A DNA stretch of 9,268 nucleotides from positions 1-9,268 of the forward strand of contig DUVG01000256.1 in NCBI GenBank assembly GCA_012841175.1. The letters run 5' to 3'. The stretch comes from Clostridium sp. GTDB lineage: Bacteria > Bacillota > Clostridia > Acetivibrionales > Acetivibrionaceae. Both the position numbers and the translations under genes were made by a program. This document shows positions 1 through 5,622 of the stretch, one piece after another. Position 1 is the first letter of the stretch. Every line of letters starts with the position of its first letter. The notes under the pieces are model-generated. The model ran no database searches. It was not told the DNA's origin and saw only the letters and a program-made list of their open reading frames with translations.

Positions 1-2
1 AT

Positions 3-410
3 ATAAAATTTAAAAAATTTAAATTAAAATATAAAAAAATAATGGATGAAACAAAAGAAAAAAGTGTAGAAAAGATGCTTTGTGATGTTTTTAATTTTAC
101 AAATGAAACATCACTTAAAAATAAAGAATTGGAATATAAATTAAGTAAAATAGAAAGAAATCTCCAACGTTGTATTCAAAAAGTTGGTGTAATAAGATAT
201 AATGCTTTTGAAGGTGTGGGGAGTGAATTAAGTTTTGTTATAGCACTTCTTGATGATAATGATGATGGTGTTGTTATTAATGGAATATATGCAAGAGAAA
301 ATTCAACAACATATGCTAAATTGATAAGAAGGGGAAATTCAAAACATATTTTATCTGCAGAAGAAATACAAGCTATAGATATAGCTAGAAAAGCAAAAAC
401 ATTAGAATAA
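3..410 (+). CDS. DUF4446 family protein, 5' end outside the window
   Basis: I recognise this as a DUF4446 protein, a clostridial family of unknown function usually found beside parA/parB and serS. The conserved core is visible: a basic amphipathic helix ending near RCIQKVGVIRYNAF, then GSELSFVIALLDDNDDG, GIYARENSTTYAK and a C-terminal LSAEEIQAI. An ATG at 42 would give 122 residues. I do not take it as the start: nothing resembling a ribosome site lies upstream, the frame stays open to the window edge, and the upstream codons read IKFKKFKLKYKK, which fits the basic segment that follows the N-terminal membrane helix in family members. Full-length relatives are about 160 residues with that helix. 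The gene is therefore 5'-partial here and probably a membrane-anchored cytoplasmic protein. The family is confident; the function is unknown. Confidence 0.85.
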   Translation: MKFKKFKLKYKKIMDETKEKSVEKMLCDVFNFTNETSLKNKELEYKLSKIERNLQRCIQKVGVIRYNAFEGVGSELSFVIALLDDNDDGVVINGIYARENSTTYAKLIRRGNSKHILSAEEIQAIDIARKAKTLE

Positions 411-541
411 AAGTATATAAAATATAAATCTAGTTAAATAAAAATAAATAAAAAACTACTTTAAATTGAAGTGTTATAAAAAAATTATATGGGAGTAGAA
501 GTATAATACATTAAATATATAGTTATTAAGGGAGAATAAAA

Positions 542-1288
542 ATGTATAATAAAAAGGGTAAAAATACAATTTGGATTTATGCAGTAATATTATTTACCTG
601 TGTATTTATTTTACTTCTATTAACAGGTTATAGCCAGATTAAGTATAAAAGAAATATTGATGAGTATAGAAATAAACTAATATCTAATGAAGAAGAAAGA
701 AGTATTTCCAGCCATAATTTAAAAACTGCTTTAGAAGAAAATGAAATGCTATATAAAAAAATAGAAGAATTAAATAATGTTTTAGAAGAAAAGTCAGTTG
801 AATATGAAGAGTTAGAAGAAAAAATAAAAAACAAAGAAAGTGAAAATGAAAAAAGCCAACAGGTAAATAATTATGAGTTATTATTAGAAGCTGAGGAATA
901 CTATAATAGTGGTGAAATAATAAAAACTACAATTACTTTGCTAGAGAATGTGGATAAAAACAAATTAAATTCAAATGGATTAAAAAAATATAATAAATTA
1001 AAAGAAGAAATAGATAAAAAAGCTCCTTGGGAATTTTACAAAGAAGGGTATAATAATTATATTGAAAAAGAATATAAAGATGCTAAATTTAATTTAAGTT
1101 ATTCTTTAAAAATTGTAGAAGATGAGTATTTTTCAGATGACTGCTACTATTATATTGCTTATTCTGAATATAGAATGGGAGAATATGAATTGGCAAAAAA
1201 AAATTTGAAGATACTTATAAACAAGTACCCCTCAAGTAATTATATTGGGGAGGCACAAAATCTTTTAAATATTATAGAAAGTAAGTAA
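542..1288 (+). CDS. Membrane-anchored coiled-coil / TPR-like protein
   Basis: This 248-residue protein has no specific family that I recognise. It has a short basic N-terminus, one hydrophobic helix at about residues 10-30 and no clear cleavage site, so it is probably a signal anchor. A Glu/Lys-rich heptad-like stretch follows at about 45-107 and should form a coiled coil. The C-terminal third (about 115-245) is helical and ends in two TPR-like units, WEFYKEGYNNYIEKEYKDA and YYYIAYSEYRMGEYELAKK, followed by an outer-membrane-lipoprotein/YbgF-like ending (ILINKYPSSNYIGEAQNLL). This suggests an extracytoplasmic scaffold for protein-protein contacts. AGGGAG at 529-534 lies 7 bases before the ATG. 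The gene sits 131 bases after the DUF4446 gene and 59 before serS, all on one strand, so co-transcription with serS is likely. The function is not inferable. Confidence 0.85.
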   Translation: MYNKKGKNTIWIYAVILFTCVFILLLLTGYSQIKYKRNIDEYRNKLISNEEERSISSHNLKTALEENEMLYKKIEELNNVLEEKSVEYEELEEKIKNKESENEKSQQVNNYELLLEAEEYYNSGEIIKTTITLLENVDKNKLNSNGLKKYNKLKEEIDKKAPWEFYKEGYNNYIEKEYKDAKFNLSYSLKIVEDEYFSDDCYYYIAYSEYRMGEYELAKKNLKILINKYPSSNYIGEAQNLLNIIESK

Positions 1289-1347
1289 AAAGAGTTTAAA
1301 ATTAATATAAATAAAATATAAAAAAATTAAAAGTAAGGGGTTTTACT

Positions 1348-2622
1348 ATGTTAGATATTAAATTAATTAGAAGCAATCCAGAAATTTTAAAAAATGCTAT
1401 GTCAAAAAGAAAGGAAAATTTTGATGTTGATGAGTTATTAAAACTTGATGAAAAAAGAAGAAAGAATTTAGCTGAAGTTGAAACTTTGAAATATAAACAA
1501 AATGAAAGTTCAAAGCAGATACCTGTGTATAAAAAAGAAGGAAAAGATACAACTTCACTATTAGAAGAAATGAAAAATTTATCTGATAAAATAAAAGTAT
1601 TAGATACGGAAACTAGAAATATAGATGAAAAATTAAATCAAATACTTTTGACTATACCAAATATACCCAATGAAACTGTTCCAATGGGAGAAACTGATGA
1701 AGATAATGTAGAAATAAGAAAGTGGGGAGAACCTACAAAATTTGAATTTGATCCTAAACCTCACTGGGAAATTGGGGAAAATTTAGATATATTAGACTCA
1801 ACAACAGCTTCTAAAGTTACAGGGGCTAGATTTATGTTTTATAAAGGCCTTGGTGCACGTTTAGAAAGAGCCTTGATGAATTTTATGCTTGATTTACATA
1901 TAGATAAACATGGATATAAAGAAGTATTTCCTCCATTCATGGTTCATAGACATAGTATGGTGGGAACAGGACAGCTGCCTAAATTTGAAGAGGATGCTTT
2001 TAAGGTAGCTGATACAGAATACTTTTTAATTCCGACAGCAGAAGTTCCTGTAACAAATATGTATAGAGAGCAGATTCTAGATATAAATGAATTACCAATA
2101 AAAAATGCTGCTTATTCTGCATGTTTTAGATCGGAAGCTGGTTCAGCTGGAAGAGATACTAGAGGATTAATAAGGCAACATCAATTTAACAAAGTAGAGC
2201 TTGTTAAAATAACCACACCTGAAACCTCTTATCAAGAATTGGAATCTTTAACTAATGATGCAGAAGATGTTTTAAAACTACTTAAAATACCCTATAGAGT
2301 TGTAAAAATATGCGTAGGTGATTTAGGGTTTGCAGCAGCAATGAAATATGATATAGAAGTTTGGATGCCTAGTTATAACAGATATGTAGAAATATCTTCA
2401 TGTAGTAATTTTGAAGCATTTCAAGCAAGAAGGGCAGGTATTAGATTTAGAAGAGGACCTAAAGAAAGACCTGAATACGCTCATACTTTAAATGGTTCAG
2501 GAGTTGCAATAGGAAGGACAACTGCATGTATATTAGAAAATTATCAGAGAGAAGATGGAACAGTTGAAATTCCAGAAGCATTACAAAAATATATGAATGG
2601 TATAAGTGAAATTAAAAAATAA
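1348..2622 (+). CDS. serS: Seryl-tRNA synthetase
   Basis: SerS is a cytoplasmic class II aminoacyl-tRNA synthetase that charges tRNA-Ser with serine using ATP. At 424 residues it has the usual bacterial length. The N-terminal MLDIKLIRSNPE and a long helical arm at about 28-100 (the antiparallel coiled coil that grips the long variable arm of tRNA-Ser) are present. The catalytic core carries the serine-binding TAE loop (230-232), motif 2 (FRSEAGSAGRDTRG from residue 260) and motif 3 (NGSGVAIGRT from 382, with Arg390), all intact. AAGGGG at 1335-1340 sits 7 bases before the ATG. Many Firmicute serS genes have a T-box leader, but here only 59 bases separate it from the upstream gene and no T-box sequence is seen, so it probably depends on upstream transcription. 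Its substrates, two tRNA-Ser genes, follow directly. Confidence 0.98.
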   Translation: MLDIKLIRSNPEILKNAMSKRKENFDVDELLKLDEKRRKNLAEVETLKYKQNESSKQIPVYKKEGKDTTSLLEEMKNLSDKIKVLDTETRNIDEKLNQILLTIPNIPNETVPMGETDEDNVEIRKWGEPTKFEFDPKPHWEIGENLDILDSTTASKVTGARFMFYKGLGARLERALMNFMLDLHIDKHGYKEVFPPFMVHRHSMVGTGQLPKFEEDAFKVADTEYFLIPTAEVPVTNMYREQILDINELPIKNAAYSACFRSEAGSAGRDTRGLIRQHQFNKVELVKITTPETSYQELESLTNDAEDVLKLLKIPYRVVKICVGDLGFAAAMKYDIEVWMPSYNRYVEISSCSNFEAFQARRAGIRFRRGPKERPEYAHTLNGSGVAIGRTTACILENYQREDGTVEIPEALQKYMNGISEIKK

Positions 2623-2632
2623 AACAAATAGT

Positions 2633-2651
2633 TTCTATATTTATTATAGAA
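2633..2651 (+). terminator. Weak hairpin after serS
   Basis: TTCTATA and TATAGAA form a 7-bp, AT-rich stem around a 5-base loop shortly after the serS stop. There is no real T-tract, so termination would be inefficient at best and serS transcripts may read on into the tRNA genes. Confidence 0.2.
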
Positions 2652-2689
2652 TTAATAAAAATTAACAATAAAAAGAGATGAAAAAAGAC

Positions 2690-2719
2690 TTGACAAAATA
2701 GATGGTTACATGTTATATT
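2690..2719 (+). promoter_or_regulatory. Promoter of the tRNA-Ser pair
   Basis: A perfect -35 TTGACA (2690-2695), an 18-base spacer and a -10 TATATT (2714-2719) preceded by TG one base upstream (extended -10) form a strong sigma-A type promoter. It would start transcription about 10 bases before the first tRNA, giving the tRNAs expression independent of serS. Confidence 0.8.
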
Positions 2720-2736
2720 ATTTCTTGTGACAACAC

Positions 2737-2827
2737 GGAGAGATGGTCGAGCTGGTTGAAGGCACCGGTCTTGAAAACCGGAGTAGGCGTGAGTCTACCC
2801 TGGGTTCGAATCCCAGTCTCTCCGCCA
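2737..2827 (+). tRNA. tRNA-Ser (anticodon UGA)
   Basis: A full cloverleaf with the long variable arm of class II tRNAs. The acceptor strands GGAGAGA (2737-2743) and TCTCTCC (2817-2823) pair perfectly, followed by discriminator G and an encoded CCA. The anticodon stem CCGGT/ACCGG holds the loop CTTGAAA, giving anticodon TGA at 2772-2774. The T-arm contains GGTTCGAATCC. It reads UCN codons, chiefly UCA, and is a substrate of the SerS encoded just upstream. Confidence 0.97.
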
Positions 2828-2833
2828 GTATTT

Positions 2834-2926
2834 GGAGAAGTACCCAAGTAGGTTGAAGGGGACGGTTTGCTAAACCGTTAGGTCGGGTTAACCGGCGCCG
2901 GGGTTCGAATCCCCGCTTCTCCGCCA
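2834..2926 (+). tRNA. tRNA-Ser (anticodon GCU)
   Basis: A second class II tRNA, only 6 bases after the first. The acceptor strands GGAGAAG (2834-2840) and CTTCTCC (2916-2922) pair fully, with discriminator G and encoded CCA. The anticodon stem ACGGT/ACCGT carries the loop TTGCTAA, giving anticodon GCT at 2869-2871 for AGC/AGU serine codons. The variable arm is long and the T-loop is GTTCGAATC. It is almost certainly processed from the same primary transcript as the UGA tRNA. Confidence 0.97.
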
Positions 2927-2970
2927 AATAAGCCACTTTCAAGTATTTATATTGAAAGTGGCTTATTTTT
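2927..2970 (+). terminator. Terminator of the tRNA-Ser unit
   Basis: A perfect 16-bp stem (2927-2942 with 2952-2967) closes a 9-base loop, and its 3' arm runs into ATTTTT. It starts directly after the CCA of the second tRNA. This is a textbook intrinsic terminator for the + strand. On the - strand the hairpin is not followed by a T-run, so it would not serve pssA well. Confidence 0.92.
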
Positions 2971-3039
2971 ATACTAATATATTTTGACTACTATTATTAT
3001 TTTCTACTGTGGACAAAAGGTTAAAACATCTCACTTTTT

Positions 3040-3591
3040 TTATCTTTTTTTTATGCTGATTTTGCTAACCATTAAGAATGATAGGAAAATTGTAATAATA
3101 ACAGTCAAGGTGGCATTTGTATTTGTATAACGCATATTAATTTGAGCAAAATAGTTATATAAATTTACAATTGTAAGAAGGGTACCAGCAATGGTTATTG
3201 GAAGTCCCATAAATACATTTTCTAAATTGCTAATATTAAACCTTGCAAGTCTATAAGCACCAGAGAGTGCAAATAGAAGAGAAAGAACATATCCTAAGAT
3301 TCCAAAATGTATAAAAGTGATCTCCCATGCAATTACAATAGGAGCAACACCAAAGGATACTAAATCAGAAAGAGAATCAAGTTCTTTTCCAAAATCACTA
3401 GTTACTTTGAAAAACCTTGCTACTTTACCATCTAATCTGTCTGTAACAGCAGCTACCATTATAAGAAGGCAGGAATAAATTAAATTTGATGAAGAAGAAG
3501 TACTGTTAACTGCCAATAAAATAGCTGTCAAACCCAAAGACAAATTTATAAAAGTAATAATATTAGGAATACAACATTTTAATTTTTTCAA
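3040..3591 (-). CDS. pssA: CDP-diacylglycerol-serine O-phosphatidyltransferase
   Basis: PssA transfers the phosphatidyl group from CDP-diacylglycerol to serine, making phosphatidylserine in the membrane as the precursor of phosphatidylethanolamine. The CDP-alcohol phosphatidyltransferase signature is complete: D51-x2-D54-G55-x2-A58-R59-x8-G68-x3-D72-x3-D76, within DRLDGKVAR and GKELDSLSD. The N-terminus IPNIITFINLSLG and the segment SFGVAP are typical of the PssA branch rather than PgsA. The remainder is hydrophobic with several membrane helices, and 183 residues is normal for short Gram-positive forms. The start is TTG at 3591, chosen because GGGGTGGT (3595-3602, read on -) lies 3 bases upstream and matches the 16S tail; no good ATG is nearby. 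The usual partner psd (decarboxylase) is not in this window. It appears to be a single-gene unit converging on the tRNA genes. Confidence 0.93.
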   Translation of the reverse strand: MKKLKCCIPNIITFINLSLGLTAILLAVNSTSSSSNLIYSCLLIMVAAVTDRLDGKVARFFKVTSDFGKELDSLSDLVSFGVAPIVIAWEITFIHFGILGYVLSLLFALSGAYRLARFNISNLENVFMGLPITIAGTLLTIVNLYNYFAQINMRYTNTNATLTVIITIFLSFLMVSKISIKKR

Positions 3592-3626
3592 TTGACCACC
3601 CCAAAGTTTTTTATCTATTTACTATG

Positions 3627-3655
3627 ATTATAAAGAAAAAAACACAAATCCACAA
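3627..3655 (-). promoter_or_regulatory. Probable pssA promoter
   Basis: On the - strand, TTGTGG (3655-3650), a 17-base spacer and a perfect TATAAT (3632-3627) lie 35 bases before the TTG start codon. The -10 is perfect and the -35 keeps only the TTG half of the consensus. The terminator of the upstream unit just beyond supports separate transcription. Confidence 0.55.
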
Positions 3656-3704
3656 TAGCATTGGATAAGGAATTTTATGAAAATAAATTTGTTTATAATA
3701 AATA

Positions 3705-3730
3705 AAGAAGGAGAGGCCTCTCTCCTTCTT
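3705..3730 (-). terminator. Terminator of the SLH/membrane-protein operon
   Basis: A perfect 11-bp GA/CT-rich stem (3705-3715 with 3720-3730) and a 4-base loop begin 3 bases after the stop of the membrane-protein gene. On the - strand the hairpin is followed by TATTTATTATAAA, an interrupted T-tract. It separates this operon from pssA. Confidence 0.75.
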
Positions 3731-3733
3731 GTA

Positions 3734-4243
3734 TTAACGCTGAAAAAACTTACTATAAGCACTAAATGAAATTATTACTAAAGCAGAAATATTTATAATA
3801 AGCATATAAAACCGTTTTAAAAAACTTTCTTTTTCTTTTGAATTACAATCTATTGATTTTTGTAAATTATAAAATAAAATATAAACCCAATGTACTATCA
3901 CAAATATTGACAAAGCTTTTAACCAAAAATACTGTAGATAAAATGCACAGTATATATAAAACACTATAATGATAAGGGACTTAATTGTCTGAAAACCCTT
4001 TCCTAATTTATATAAATCTAAATTTATTTGACTTTCAACTTCCTCTAAAAACTCTATGTCTTCTTCGTCTATATCTTCTTCACTAATCCTAATCCCAAAA
4101 AAGTTATTATAAAAAGATTTTAAAGAAGAAATAGCCACAATAATGGATGTAATAATATAAAAAGCTGTGTCATTTGAGGATATAGCCACTATAGGTATAA
4201 TTATTAACATTATAATTATTAATAGCATATATTCTAATTGCAT
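3734..4243 (-). CDS. Unrecognised multi-pass membrane protein
   Basis: I do not recognise a family for this 169-residue protein. Hydrophobic segments at about 5-22, 26-44, 86-105, 107-127 and 145-163 predict four or five membrane helices. Between the second and third is a strongly acidic stretch, about 52-71, with the core SEEDIDEEDIEFLEEVE, followed by an amphipathic linker. A second polar loop with several Lys and Glu residues lies at about 128-143. The ribosome site AGGAGA is 6 bases before the ATG. The gene starts 32 bases after the SLH-protein gene with no terminator between them, so the two are probably one transcript and perhaps act together at the cell envelope. No catalytic motif is visible. 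An acidic-loop membrane adaptor or a small transporter component would both fit. Confidence 0.75.
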   Translation of the reverse strand: MQLEYMLLIIIMLIIIPIVAISSNDTAFYIITSIIVAISSLKSFYNNFFGIRISEEDIDEEDIEFLEEVESQINLDLYKLGKGFQTIKSLIIIVFYIYCAFYLQYFWLKALSIFVIVHWVYILFYNLQKSIDCNSKEKESFLKRFYMLIINISALVIISFSAYSKFFQR

Positions 4244-4275
4244 TTCATATCTCCTAAACTTTACTATTATATAAG

Positions 4276-4860
4276 TTATTCAGATTTTAGCGGGATTGAT
4301 AGAGCATTATAAATTATTATAGACATATCTCCACGTGTAATTTGAGTATTTGCTTCAAGATTAAGATTTCTGTCTAAATTAAGCTCTGTAGCCTTTTTAA
4401 TAACATTGTCAGGCCAATCACCTTCTAAAGTATCTTCATAACCTAGTGCGTTGATTACAACTGCTAAAGCTTCTGCATAAGTTACATTGTTGTTTGGCTT
4501 AATTGTGTTGTCAGGGTATCCTGTGACAATGCCATGTTTAACTGCCAGCTTTATGTTGTTATATGCCCAGTGCTTTTCCTCAATATCTTTAAAATTTATT
4601 CTTATACTATTTATATCGGCATCATGATGATGTCCCTTTAATCTTACAACTAAAGTTATAAATTCACTTCTAAGAATTTTATTATCAAGTCTTAGAGTTC
4701 CATCCTCATATCCTTTTAAAATGTTTAATTTAACAAGTGCTTCTGCACAGTTATCCCTAATCTTTTTAAAATCCTCAGCATTTTCTTGAGCATTTAAGCA
4801 TGTTGTTGAAAATGAAAAAATTAGTAGAGAAATCAAAAAGAAAGATATGTACTTCTTCAT
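4276..4860 (-). CDS. Exported S-layer homology (SLH) domain protein
   Basis: This 194-residue protein has a signal peptide at about 1-24 (KKYISF start, hydrophobic core, LNA before QEN) and then essentially nothing but SLH repeats. Repeat 1 is at about 30-75 (ALVKLNILKGYEDGTLR, ILRSEFITLVVRL). Repeat 2 is at about 89-139 (FKDIEEKHWAYNNIKLAVKH, GIVTGYPDNTIKP, VTYAEALAVVINAL). Repeat 3 is at about 148-190 (DWPDNVIKKATEL, ITRGDMSIIIYNAL). SLH triplets bind pyruvylated secondary cell-wall polymers, so the mature protein should sit non-covalently on the wall. There is no attached effector domain. The linker between repeats 1 and 2 carries GHHHDAD, which is unusual and could bind metal. The ribosome site GAAGGGGGA is 9 bases before the ATG. 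It is first in an operon with the membrane protein at 3734-4243. Confidence 0.9.
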   Translation of the reverse strand: MKKYISFFLISLLIFSFSTTCLNAQENAEDFKKIRDNCAEALVKLNILKGYEDGTLRLDNKILRSEFITLVVRLKGHHHDADINSIRINFKDIEEKHWAYNNIKLAVKHGIVTGYPDNTIKPNNNVTYAEALAVVINALGYEDTLEGDWPDNVIKKATELNLDRNLNLEANTQITRGDMSIIIYNALSIPLKSE

Positions 4861-4896
4861 ATTAAAAAATCCCCCTTCTCATTAGTTGCTATTTTA

Positions 4897-4902
4897 ATTA
4901 TA
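4897..4902 (-). promoter_or_regulatory. Candidate -10 box for the SLH operon
   Basis: A perfect TATAAT on the - strand, 36 bases before the start codon. The hexamer 17 bases upstream (TTTAAA) is a poor -35 in very AT-rich DNA, so this is tentative. Confidence 0.35.
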
Positions 4903-4966
4903 CACTTAAAAGATATATATTTAAAATTAAAATATAATTACATTTTTATATATAAATAAAAACTAG

Positions 4967-4994
4967 TTGATTAAACTTAAAATAAATGTATAAA
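4967..4994 (+). promoter_or_regulatory. Candidate promoter of the YflT-like gene
   Basis: TTGATT (4967-4972), a 16-base spacer and TATAAA (4989-4994) resemble a sigma-A promoter about 55 bases before the start codon. A small dyad, ATGTA-5-TACAT (4986-5000), overlaps the -10. No sigma-B-like GTTTAA/GGGTAT pair is present, although Bacillus relatives of this gene are general-stress genes. Confidence 0.45.
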
Positions 4995-5048
4995 TTACAT
5001 AGATTTATCTAATGATATAAATGAATAAATAAGAGAAGGAGGCTGTTT

Positions 5049-5519
5049 ATGGCAAAAACAATAGTTGGGATTTTTAATAATGAGGATAATGCACAAAGGG
5101 CGGCAGAACAAATAAAAGAACAAGGACTTAGAACAGATGATATTTCAATTGTAGCAAGAAAAAATGATGAAGGAAATACAATGGAAATGAAAAACGATAA
5201 TATATCTAATGGTGTAGTAACTGGAGGAATTTTAGGGGGTGCTGCAGGACTTCTTATTGGTGCAGGAAGTATGGTTATCCCCGGTCTTGGTATAATTGCA
5301 GCAGCAGGTCCTATAGCGGGATTATTATCAGGTGCCGTTACAGGTGGGATTGTGGGAAGTCTTATAGATTTAGGTATCCCAGAAGATAGAAGTGAAAAAT
5401 ATGAAGCAGATGTTAGAGAAGGAAAAATATTATTTAGTATGAAGGCTGACGAAGATAAAATTGATGAAATATCCACAATATTAAGAAATAATATGGCAGA
5501 GAGTGTTAATAGCTACTAA
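5049..5519 (+). CDS. General stress protein 17M / YflT-like protein with glycine zipper
   Basis: The N-terminus (MAKTIVGIFNNEDNAQRAAE, then GLRTDDISIVAR) is the YflT/GSP17M-type domain, a small alpha/beta fold in Gram-positive stress proteins. From about residue 54 to 108 runs a Gly/Ala-rich glycine zipper (GGILGGAAGLLIGAGS, then GLGIIAAAGPIAGLL and GAVTGGIVGSLI), predicting a hairpin of hydrophobic helices that could insert in a membrane or self-associate. The C-terminal part (IPEDRSEKYEADVREGKILFSM) is typical of the same family. Its biochemical role is unknown; Bacillus homologues are induced by stress. A strong AAGGAGG (5036-5042) sits 6 bases before the ATG. It is a monocistronic unit, divergent from the SLH operon and convergent with the vanW-like gene. 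Confidence 0.85.
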   Translation: MAKTIVGIFNNEDNAQRAAEQIKEQGLRTDDISIVARKNDEGNTMEMKNDNISNGVVTGGILGGAAGLLIGAGSMVIPGLGIIAAAGPIAGLLSGAVTGGIVGSLIDLGIPEDRSEKYEADVREGKILFSMKADEDKIDEISTILRNNMAESVNSY

Positions 5520-5543
5520 AATAAAAAACTTTTTTAAATATAA

Positions 5544-5591
5544 AAAAATACAGGAATCTCTAATAAACATTAACAAGATTCCTGTATTTTT
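5544..5591. terminator. Bidirectional terminator
   Basis: AAAAATACAGGAATCT (5544-5559) pairs perfectly with 5576-5591 across a 16-base loop. The stem ends in A-runs and T-runs on the outer sides, so it gives a T-tract in both directions. It lies between the stop codons of the convergent YflT-like (+) and vanW-like (-) genes and can end both transcripts. Confidence 0.92.
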
Positions 5592-5622
5592 AATATAAAT
5601 GATAGAGTTCTATTTTGATTTA

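Noticed and set aside
1289..1347. T-box riboswitch upstream of serS
   Set aside because: Only 59 bases are available and there is no T-box consensus, specifier stem or terminator hairpin.
2718..2942. 74-codon open frame on the - strand
   Set aside because: It lies across both tRNA-Ser genes; its translation (RGFEPRRRLTRP and similar) is the familiar spurious reading of tRNA sequence.
5009..5476. 155-codon open frame on the - strand, Pro/Ser/Ile rich
   Set aside because: It is the antisense shadow of the YflT-like gene, produced by its Gly/Ala codons, and it has no ribosome site. The + strand protein has family features.
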